Of a stretch of DNA of 64,000 nt, positions 28,401-40,400 are shown in pieces. The position numbers and the translations under genes are program-made. This DNA is from Liolophura sinensis. Its lineage: Eukaryota; Mollusca; Polyplacophora; Chitonida; Chitonidae. The DNA is taken from assembly GCF_032854445.1 (NCBI RefSeq), contig NC_088301.1, forward strand, positions 27,510,402 through 27,574,401. Reading direction: 5' to 3'. How positions within the stretch are numbered: position 1 is the stretch's first letter; every line of letters starts with the position of its first letter. The notes beneath the pieces were generated by a model. It saw nothing but the letters and a program-made list of their open reading frames with translations, had not been told where the DNA came from and made no database searches.

Positions 28401-31400
28401 CATTTTTGCAATATGTTACTCTGTCGACATGCATGTATGTATGTATGCTTGATGTCATACTTAAACAGTTTTTCAGCCATATGAGGAGTCACTATGTACG
28501 TGTGTACATATACTGTGTCTCCTTGTAGCAGGGTGAGTCCATGCCGCCGAAGTGCTCCCTCCACTGAAGCATCATGCCTAACACACTCGAAATGACACCT
28601 CACCCAGTCACATTATACTGACACTGGGCCAACCAGTCCTTTTTCCTTGCTCAAACCTCTCAGAGTTGAGTGTTGAGGCATACTCTTTCTGCATGCTCAC
28701 AAAGAAGTAATTCACAACACTGCACCATAACAGGAGACATTGTGTTTTTTACAAAGACTGGAACCATCTTGCATATGCGAGAAACACTGAACGATCAGGC
28801 CCACAGGGATTTTACCTGGTAAATTTCCAGCAGTCCTTTGGTGACGACATCCATGGGGAAGTATTCCTTCAGTTTGTCATGATCCACAGCGTACTTCTTC
28901 TCCTCAGCCATGTTCATAAAGTATCGGTAGTCCCACATGTTTATCTTGTTGTCAAACTCAAATCCAAATTTCTCGCACTGCAGCACAGACATACTTATCA
29001 TCACAACATACCCATTACATGCCAGAACTTCTTCCAGTGATATTTGTTCAAATATAAAAATTTATATTTCATGCTAGTTGGCAAAATTGCTTTTATATAT
29101 AATGTGCCAATAGCATACTGATAGCTTTTACTTGCCACAACAGAGCCCGAGGGGTGATGAAATTAAGATGAAAGCCGTCATGCATGTATATGCCGAAATT
29201 TAAAATATCAACTTTTTAGAAAAAAAGATACGACATTACAAGGAACATAACAAAACTGCTGATCACAAATTTGCCTTAAAGGAGACATTAAACGAACATG
29301 ATGGTTTTAAGGAAATGATGAAAGATATGCCAAAAAGCAAGAAAAAATTTTTTAGTTTTGAAGTATATTTTATATCAGCCCCAATTTGGTCTCTCACAAC
29401 AAAGTTGTTGTAACAACTATCACCAATCACGTCACGACATCAGGTTACATAACTGAAATACTGATCACTGAAGCCTTAAGGAAAACACGATTATAAGAAG
29501 ACAGTCAATTTTATGTCACATACAGTATTAGTTCCATTCAATTTCTAGAAATGATTTCAAACTTTCCAGTTAATGTTTTACCTGAAGATCTTTCAAATTA
29601 ATGGTAAACTTGCCTCATCTTTCTTGTATTCTAAGAAAAGTTTCACTTCTTCTGCCTGCAGAGGTCGCAGTTTTTCGGACAACTGTTGTAAAAACGTGCT
29701 GACGGCTTTCGGATCCTTCGCCATCCTCATCTCCAGGACAAACTCAGCGTGGGTGGAGTAGCCAAGTATCTCTGCTTTCTGGGAAGGGGAGGGGAAATAT
29801 GGGGATCATGTGTACAAAATATTCAAAAGCACAAAATACTGACAATTTTTCGCAACTTTAAAACATGTAATTTGAATAACAGACAACAAAAATACAATGG
29901 ATTGAAGATCTGTTTTCTATTTGACTGGTTTTAACCTTATGAAGTTTTCACTAATAAATCAAACCAGGCTTTAATAGGTTCAAGTTTGTGAGCTGAGAAG
30001 AAAAGTTTTGCTTTTCACTCTGCGGAATTACGCTGGAGAAGACATATGTAAGTGACCCATTCAGATAGTGAAGCCTCTATTAATCTGAAGGACAAATGTT
30101 CGAATCAATTTAGAATCTTTCGAATATTTTCACAGAAAGTCCTTAGGATTTTACCTCATGCCGTAGTTTCACCAGTTCTTCCAGTATTGCAGAGTTCTCT
30201 TTCATACATCTGGAACAATCACATTCAAGTCACTGTGTGACACAAAAAGGAACATCTGAATAGAACTCGCATCATGGCAATATTCAGGAGATAAATTTAT
30301 TTATTTATTTATTTGATTGGTGTTTTACGCCGTACTCAAGAATATTTCACTTATACGATGGCGGCCAGCATTATGGTGGGTGGAAACCGGACAGAGCCCG
30401 GGGGAAACCCATGACCATCCACAGGTTGCTGACCTACCCACGTACGGCCGGAGAGGAAGCCAGCATTAGACTCACAGGGACTGCATTGGTGAGAGACTCC
30501 TGGGTTATTATGCTGCGCTAGCGCGCTAACCAACAGAGTTTGCTGTTATTGTCTTCATACTCAAGACTTTTTCACTTATTGGATGATAGGGGGCCGGAGA
30601 GGAAGCAAGCATGAGCGGTCATCATCCATGTAGTGATGGACACATTTACCTGTCATCATCCATGTAGTGTTGAACACATTTAACGGTCATCATCCATGCA
30701 GTGATCAACACATTTAACTGTCAGCATACATAAATGCCTCAAAAACCAATGCACAAATACCTACTGACGAATGGACCATTGCCTCTGATCTGGAATTACA
30801 TCTATCTGATTGTTTGAAGAAGAAGCAAACTGTAGCAAAAACTTCTCAGTAACTGACCTGGAGTGAGTGAGTGAGTGCTTGGGGTTTAACGTCGTACTCG
30901 ACAATTTTTCCGTCATATGATGACGAAGGAATGCTTGGGGTGTATGTAATCTACCTCCTTGTTGCAGGACAGATTTCCACCGCTCATTTATCTAGTGCTG
31001 CTTCACTGAGACGACTTACTTGGGTAAGTAAGGCAAGTAAGCTGCCCCACCCGAGCCATTATACTGATACGGGGCAACCAGTCGTTGCACTATCCCCTTC
31101 ATGCTAAACACCTAGCGAGGAAGTCACAACTTCCTCTTTTTAAAGTCTTAGGTGTGACTCAACCCAGGACTGATCCTGGATCCACCGCTCCCGAAGCGGA
31201 CAACTCACCTGGAATGAAAAGCAATCTCCAGCTTTTTCCTAGTCTCTTGGTTACGAGCTTTCTTCATACAGGGGAAGTAATGTGGGTATTTCAGGGACAC
31301 TTTACACTTTCCATCTTCTGTCTGAAACAAAGAATGAAGAAAAATCCAAATTTTACATAAGGCTTCCTACAGGAACTCAGGACAAAAAGCTTCTAAATTG

Positions 31401-34400
31401 ACAAGGACCCAGTGTGAAAGCTGTTGACCGTGCAACATGTCCTTTACATGGTTACCTGCACAGTGCTGAAACAGTCTAACAAAAGACGGATTTACACTGC
31501 TTGTGTCACACAAAAGATGTACCAAAGAAACAATGGTTAATTACAATTATTTATTTATTTATTTATTGGATTGATGTTTTGCGCAGGATGCTGGCAGACC
31601 TTCCCAGGTACTAAATTACAATTCAACCCAACTTGGGATGCTTCTCAATCTCATTAAAATCAGACTGTATGTACATTGCCTCGCTCACAACGATCTGACA
31701 CACTTCCTATCCCCTGTGCGTTCAATGACCGTCAGTGAGAGGACATAAACAACTAAAGGTCACTAACGCCAATTCCAGCCAATCAATATGAGGCTTTCTA
31801 AAGGGCTTATATTTGCCGGGAACAGTCAATGTCTGTTGGAAAAGATGGGGAATTCCCATTTCCCCGCAGAGGAGTAAGCTTGGCTTAGCAACATGGTGGA
31901 CACGTAAAAACACATTATAACTTTCCTTTAAACAAGTGTTTATTCTGCAGATTTAAGTTTGTCATATTGAAACAATTGGCTGATGGGAGTACAACAACAA
32001 GAAAATGGTACGATCCCAATGTAAAACTTTCACAGGAGCGCACATAAAGCGGTACATAAAGCAAACATCCTAATATTTCTTCCTGCTCCTTCTTCAGTTT
32101 TTACATCTGAAACTGCCACAATACAGTTTTAACTTGTTCTTGAAGCCATGACAAGAGGTCACTTGCTTTGCTGTCAGATATTGACTTTGCCGCCATGCTG
32201 TGGCTTCATGGCTTCATAAGATTTTCCCCAAGTTACCCCCTGGGGACAGACAAAAGTCCCCGCATACAAAACCCCACGGTCAGTATTAAATGCATATCGT
32301 AAATGACAAAAGCTGTTTGCTTGTTTAAGAAAACTTGAAACATTCTTCCTGAAGAGACGTTTTTCAGATATCATTACATGTTTGCAATCAATAGAACTCC
32401 TTCTTACTTGTTCAATCTCCACGAATTCTAACCGTTTTTTATGACATTGGAAAGAGCTACATATCACTCAGTCGTATACAGAATGCTCGACCTCCATTCC
32501 ACGCTTACCCAAAAACTAAAGAAGTCTACAAGTATGGTAAACAACTGCTGTATTGCAGCATGTGTTTGACTTTTTTTCCTGTTCTAAGAACACAAATCTC
32601 ATATGTGTCATTTGTTCCTATCCTGGAAATTTGTTAATTACTCCTATCCTGGAAATCTGTCATTTATTCCTATCCTGGAAATTTGTCAATTACTCCTATC
32701 CTGGAAATCTGTCAGTTGTCCCTATCCTGGAAATTTACATGCTACAGTCTAACACCTCTAAAGAAAATAGTTGTTTTAACCACAGAAAACAAAAGAAACA
32801 AGCCGTGTAGGGTTTGATCTTTCAGAGTACAGATGTTCAAAAACATGCAGTTAATACTGAATGTTTCTGATTTAATGTTAGGATCAATGATTCATTATAT
32901 TTATCATATACATCCATGTAGGGCATATAACCTAGAAAAAAACACACAGTAACCTATGAGAACAAATTATTATTTTTTAGAGTATTCAAAAATAATATTT
33001 TTTTTGTGAACTATAATATGATTTGATTTAAATTTCGAAATAATCGAAATTTTTAAATACATCTGTTATACTGAACACATTAAATTAAATCACATGCCTG
33101 CAAACTTGACAGGAAAACCAAGTCACACTATATGACTTTCCGCCAACAAATATTTAACATCATGTTTGTTAGACTGTCAGATATGTTTTGTCATTTAATT
33201 AAGACGATGGGGCTTTTGTCCGTCTGGATTTTTGTTCACAGGGCTATTGTCCACCTGGATTTTTGTTCACGGGGCTATTGTCCGCCTGGATTTTCGTTAA
33301 CGGGGCTTTTGTCCTGGATTCGGTCTGCTTCGGGTCTATCCATGACTGCTGCCTTGTTTCAGCAGCGCATCTGTGATTGGTTGAAAGAGACACACCCCTT
33401 GAATGAACCAGGGATAGGGAGTGTGTTATGAAACGATATACATACATTCTGATTTTAATCAGATTGCATGCTTTTATACTTTGGCATTGAAGACAATGTC
33501 TGCTCTCTGTGAACGCAGGTTCAAACATCTGTATTTCACAAGGTACAGAATAAACTCCATAAAACACTTTACGGACAATCCAATCTAAAGCAAAATGGAT
33601 CAGCAATTTAAATTGGACTCGCATTTCTCCGAAAATAATAGGCTTTGAATCAAACTAAAAAATATTAATGAAACGACGAAAAATGAACGGACATCAATGG
33701 GACATTAAATCTTTAGTACACTAGGACAATTATAAGTTAAAATTGAACACTCATGCCTAAATAGATGCTCCCCTGGGGCTTTCCAGTGGATTCCAGGAAA
33801 ATTCAGAAAATGTCCGTTCTTCACAAATGCTCAATAGATATCATAACATCTTTGAAGACTTACCTTTTCTAAATTTTTCACAAAATCTTCTGGCAGACCA
33901 GCTGAAAGTAACACGATAGTTTAGACTGTTACATATCGTCACACCTGTTTTATGAAACTCAAGCTTAAACCACTGACTTTGGGCAAGTTTCTGACCAGCT
34001 TTCCCACATGCAACATACAGATATGCACACTATTTTGGTGAAAGGTAAGTCGTCATCAATAAACATTAGACTGTGCACAAGCCCACACAAATTTACTGTC
34101 ACAAAGGGCGACTGTGACAAATCTATATATTCCCTGGCCAGGGCCGAGTTTGAATACCAGTGAATTAAAGCAAGCACCACTAGACCAAGGCCAGCTCCCA
34201 ACTCCACAACAGCAAAACCTGAGCATTACTAACGTTTATTCTAATAAATGCAATAATCCTAAGGTAACTGTTGAAAAATAAAGATCAAATCATCAATATA
34301 ATATATAAGTGGGTACTTCTAGAAAACAGTTTAGTTGAAAACAAGTACAGATGCCTTAGTTCTCTTGGTCTCAGCCAACTCAGTGTGCCAACGGCCCATG

Positions 34401-37400
34401 ACAAGACAGAGGAGGTTAAAAATTTGGCTGATTGACAAGCAAACACAGAGACAGAATGACTTATAATGCCATCTATTACAATTTTATATTAAAATTAGAA
34501 ACTTGAATTCTGAAACGTTTTCTAGGGTATTCTTTGGCAATATAATATTTATTTCTTTCTTTATTTATTTGATTGGTGTTTTACGCCGTACTCAAGAATA
34601 TTTCACTTATACGACGGCAGCCAGCATTATGGTGGAAGGAAACCGGGCAGAGCCCGGATGAAACCCACGACCATCCACAGGTTTCTGGCAGACCTTCCCA
34701 CTTACTGACAATATAATATCACAATATGGTTATTATAATTTGATCAGCCCTAAATCAATAATGTACGTACTCAGACCTTACATACCTTTCCAAACAACTC
34801 ACATGTATATGTTCAAGGGGGTGGTGGGGGCTACAAACACCACAGAATGGGTCCCCAGAAACTGGCTTCTGTAAATCTTGTGATATAGTCACTCGCTTGA
34901 ATTCTAATCTTAACTGCGGTCAGCACAGTCTCCACTACTGCTTAGCCTTGTTCTAAAATAACTGTGTTTGTCTCCCCTTACCTAGCTCTTCTACCGTAAA
35001 TTCTAGTATTGTATTCTCTTCATTCAAGTTCTTGTTGAAGTCTATTCCTAGGTCACTCATCCTTTTTTTGATAGTTTTAATCTTCTCTTGTTTCTCCTTG
35101 GGTAAATGTAAGCCTGCAAAAAAAAAAAAAAAAAAAAAGAAATAAGTAAGTGAGTGCTTGGGGTTTAACGTCGTACTTAACAATTTTTCAGTCATATGAC
35201 AACGAAGGAATCCTTAGGGTGTATGTAATGTGCCTCCTTGTTGCAGGACGCATTTCCACCGCTCTTTTATCTAGTGCTGCTTCACTGAGACGACTTACCG
35301 CAAGTTAGCCGCCCCATCCAATCCATTATACTGATACGGGTCAACCAGTCGTTGCACTATCCCCTCATGCTGAACGCCAAGCCATCGGTTTCATGCACAA
35401 ATGAAACCGATGGGTTGTTCATACTGCTTTCTACATTTATTTATTTATCTATTTGATTGGTGTTTTACGCCGTACTCAAGAATATTTCACTTATACCACG
35501 GCAGCCAGCATTATGGTGGGAGGAAACCGGGCAGAGAAACCCACGATCATCTGCAGGTTGCCGCCAGACCTTCCCACTTACGGCTGGAGAGGAAGCCAGC
35601 CAGAGCTGGACTTGAACTCACAGCGACCGCATTGGTGAGAGGCTTCAGCGCGCTAACCGACAGAGCCACGGAGGCCCCACTGCTTTACAGGTATATGTAT
35701 ATGTATGTATAATATGTGTATGAATGTGTGGGCTATTATGTCATAGCTTTACACATGTACCTCGAAAGACATAGAGCAACATGACACTGTGATAGGTGTT
35801 TACAAAATATGCCCTGACCCACTTTTGGGGAAATATATAGAGAAGCATTTACCAACACTGGGTAGTTTAGAACTGCTCACAGTGAACACTCAAGCGCAAG
35901 GAAAATTGTCCAAATCTAAAATCTGCTAAAAACGACAAAAATAACGCAATGTTTCCAAAATTAATTATATCCTAACAATAGTGGTAAGAAAGCGTGAATC
36001 AAATCTGAGCAAAACTTACTAAGTTTTTGAGATATCTTTGCATATCAAGGCTATGACAAACACACACATCCTAAGACACAACCACCAACGAATGGGTGCA
36101 TTCGCAAGGGGGCATAACAACTTGACTGTATATCAGCAACTTTGGCCCGTTGTCTACTACACTTGACTTACCATTCCTCTTGCCCAGTTTGATCAGCCTC
36201 TCCAGGTACCTCGATGCCTCGGGCTTCAATCCATCTCCCTGCTTCTTCTGGAAGGTCACCAGGGTATCAAACACATCCTGACGCATGCTGACATGAACAG
36301 TCAAAACACCAGGTGGAGGAGTTATGTAACACAGGGCTTATGATGCAGAGTAAACATGTATGTATTGGCTCAAATATTCAGGGCTCTAAATATTTTATAT
36401 TTCATTTGATGTGCTCTTCAGAGTGATGACCTCAACAAAATTGAGGTCGGCAAATATGATTTATTTATTTCATTGGTGTTTTACGCTGTACGCAAGAATA
36501 TTTCACTTATATGATGGCGGCCAGCATCCCGGTGGGAGGAAACCAGGCAGAGCACAACACAAATCCACAACCATCCATCGGTTGCTGCCAGACCTTCCCA
36601 CTTTCGGCCGGAGAGGAAGCCAGCAAGAGCTGGACTTGAACTCACAGCGACTGCATTGGTGAGAGGCTCCTGGGTCATTTCGCTGCACTAATCAACTGAG
36701 CCTCGGACCCCCCCCACCCCTGTCAAATATGAGCCAAAGGTATTAAATGTATTAAGACTGCATTGTAAAAAATACAACAAACACTCATTTAAGTGTCTGA
36801 AATCATCATGATAACAAAGTTGTCTATGTGATGATCTGGGCTTAATTTGAGGTCATCATTTTTACACTGAGCTGTTAAAAACATTTGAATGAACAAACCT
36901 TTTGATCCCTGAATACTGTATACTTGAAAATTTACACAATGCAATTATCAAATTGCGTGTCTACAGCTGGTCAGAGAAGTTAGCATACTACATATAGGTG
37001 AAAGTATTAATCATAGGCTACTCAATCACAGGCTACTCAATCAAAGGTTACTCAATCAAAGGCTACTCAATCAAAGGCTACTCAATCATAGGCTACTCAA
37101 TCATAGGCTACGGTTGGGTACAGAAGGTTATTCCACACATGTATGATGATGTGGCCTTCAAATCACTGTGGGGGCCTCCGTGGCCCAGTTGGTTAGCGTG
37201 CTAAGACAGTGTAATCCCGCAGCCCCCATCAGGTGCTAAGTGATTGCTCTGTTTTCTTCTTTGATGTAACAGGAGTATTTTATACATTATATGGAATGGT
37301 CGCCCTGTTCAAGGCAGGCTTGGAACCTGCATCTTCCAAGTCTTAGCAATTGAAAAGCAATCGGACCATGGCCTGCTACCTTATTTGCCTCTAAAAAAAT

Positions 37401-40400
37401 GACTTTTTGGGGCAAATTTCAAGTCATTTACTGTACAAACTACACATTCTATCACCAACTGTGATAAATAATGACAGCAACCCACCTCATTTCTACATCA
37501 AACTCTGACAGTTTTTTATCAGCTTCCACGCTAGCATCCCTCATAGCTTTGTCGCTGAATACATGCTGGACAAAATCTAGGTTGTTTCTCCTCACAGAGT
37601 ATTCGCAGTCCCCATCTGCCAGGGTCTGAAAACAAGCAATTCAAATATGTTTATCATGGGTTTTCGATCAGTGTCAGGTTTCGATCAGGTTATTCTGGTT
37701 GATCAATCCTGGTTGATCAATCCTGGTTGATCAATCCTGGATGATCAATCTTAACAGGGGGCCAAATAACAACACTCTAATTCCTCATCCTTTTTGCATA
37801 TCAAAGAGCAACTCTCACTGCATTTTATGCAACTTTTATGCAAATTTTGGTGATAAAACTACGCTGGTTGGGCTTAGCAAACCATAATTGTACCATTGTA
37901 CACTGAACAATTTCATTAAGATACACTTGAATATACTTCTTATTCATTAAGATACACTTGAATAAACACACAAAAAGGTTGAAGAATTACAGTAGTAAGT
38001 AGTTTTCTAAGTTATGTCTATAACAATGAAATTGCGCCAACTCGGACTGCTGTACAGGGAGTAGTTCCAGAACACCTGTAAAAGCCTGTCTAAGTTGTAG
38101 CCAAGAAATCAGCTGTGAACTATTAATATTGGGTCAGGTCTAGTTCACAGCTCCATATAGGAACAGAGCCTTCCTCCGACTGGTTCGGCAGAACGAAAAA
38201 AATTCAAGTGAATTACATTCACCGACCACTTCGTGGTCTTCTGGACAATTTTTATCTCATTCCGTGGTGTATATGTATATATATGCCACGAAATGAGATG
38301 AAGTAAGCCCACTCGTCTCGAATACGAGTGGTAATTACATACTCTTACTTAATTACTTATAATTCATTAACTCGTGCAGCTATTGTCTTTGTGTGCGGCG
38401 CATGCACACCTGTGGTTGATTTTTGAAAAAAAGAACTCTCACAGTATAAATTTTTTTTTCGTTTCAAAAGTTTCTGGCTCTTCATACTTCTGCACTCTAC
38501 ATTAAGCTTTCAAAATAACATTACTATCATCTTTGCATGCTGAGCTGTTCTATATATTAGAATACTTATAAATAACTAGATAAATCTTTTACATGATGTC
38601 AAATTCTCAATAGACATCAAGATGATGTCACCACGGGCTGAGTAGCTCAAAACAGACCTTATTTCCAAGTTCGAGCCGACATTTTGTGAGGAAATATCAA
38701 ATAAAGGTCAGTGTCAATGGTTACAAACGGGGCATAAATGTCTTGCGGACAAACCATGTATTAAGTGGGTTAGGATACTTATTTATTTGATTGGTGTTTT
38801 ACGCCATACTCAAGAATATTTCACTTATACGACGGTGGCCAGCATTATGGTGGGAGGAATCCGGGCACAGCCCGGAGGAAACACACGACCATCCAAAGGT
38901 TGCTGGCAGACCTTCCCACGTACAGCCGGAGAGGAAGCCAGCATGAGCTGGACTTGAACTCACAGCGACTGCATTGGTGAGAAACTCCTGGGTCATTACG
39001 CTGTGCTAGTGCGTTAACCAACTGAGCCACGGAGGCCCCGATTAGGACATTAAGGATCGCGTATTTAGCCAACTTCGCCGATGGGGTAGCTGAATACAGA
39101 TACGTCATAGCTGGGAGCGCACTCTGTCCCCGTTAAGGATGGAAGCAGTCCTTTGACCGGATTTTCTTGCTAGATTACGTTCATGTTACGGCCTTGACCG
39201 GCTAATGGGTCAAAAGTATTTTGGGATGTTTATATTTGAGTGATTTCCATTCGTACCATAACCTTCACGGTCAACAGATGGCGTGATCCGGAATTGGTCA
39301 AACTGATCCACAACTACTGAATTTTTCGTCACCCACTTAAATGCCTGGTAAATTCACAAGAAGTTTTTAAGACATAAAAAATGGTACCCAGAAGACAGAT
39401 GAAGAATTTGCCTGCAAATGACATACAGATGATGGCACTATGCGAAGCAGAATCGGTTTTGCACATGAGAGAATAAAAAGTGATCCGAAAGTGGTAAACT
39501 AACTGTATACTCCCACCCGGAAGACTCCAACTCCTTTTCTTATATTGGCCTGGCGTCGTTGGAATCTCAATGTTAACAGTGTAAACTTCGTAGTCAACGA
39601 AGGTCCAGGCCGATTCTCTTCGTTATCGCACAAGTCTCGTGCAAAAAGAAGATACCATCCTACCAAGACCTACTTTCTGCATCATGTTGAACAGCTACAT
39701 ATAGGTCTATGCTCATGTCCTACTTCAAAGTCTAGCAATGGGAAGATGGCGGACACGGTTGAGGAGCGTGTGCCATGGAAGCCTTTATGGCTATAATAAA
39801 TCTACTCTAAAGCTCGTAAGGCCATATGGTGGCGTTGCAGTGGGTGCAGAAAGCAGGTCTTTAGGTTGGGTTCTATGAGGTCTATTATTTGTATCAGTCT
39901 AGTTTGATAACAAAGAGAATCGGCCTGGACCTATGTTGAGTACGAAATTAATACTGTTAGCGTCGAGACTCCAACGACGCTAGGCCAATATAAGAAAAGG
40001 AGTTGGAGTCTTTCGGACCCAACTGTGTGCACGTATGGAATGAACATTAGGGAGGGAGGGGGAGGGGTCTTACTTTTATCACATTTTCGTATGTTACTTC
40101 ATCTGGTTTCAATGCCCCTACAGCATCATGGACGGCTTTAGATTTGGTCATCAGTTCGTCCGCACTTTTAGCAATCCCTTCCGCTGTCAGCTTCCATGAC
40201 AGTCTCAGTTCGTTGCCAGGTATGGACGCCGACTGTTGTTGTTGTTGTGAAGTCATGCCTGCCAAATGCCGACTCAAGCTTTTCCCACGAACTGAGCTTC
40301 TAGGTTTCAGTTGGAAAAGTGAAGTGAACAACCAGTGTTGCGACAGCCGAGGAGATGGGAGATACAATTCAGCACTTCTGCTGCTTTGTTTAGCACAAGC

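Noticed and set aside
37170-37220. tRNA gene candidate (GGTTAGCGTGCTAAGA with box-A-like sequence)
   Set aside because: No box B and no cloverleaf; it matches the head of the SINE family.
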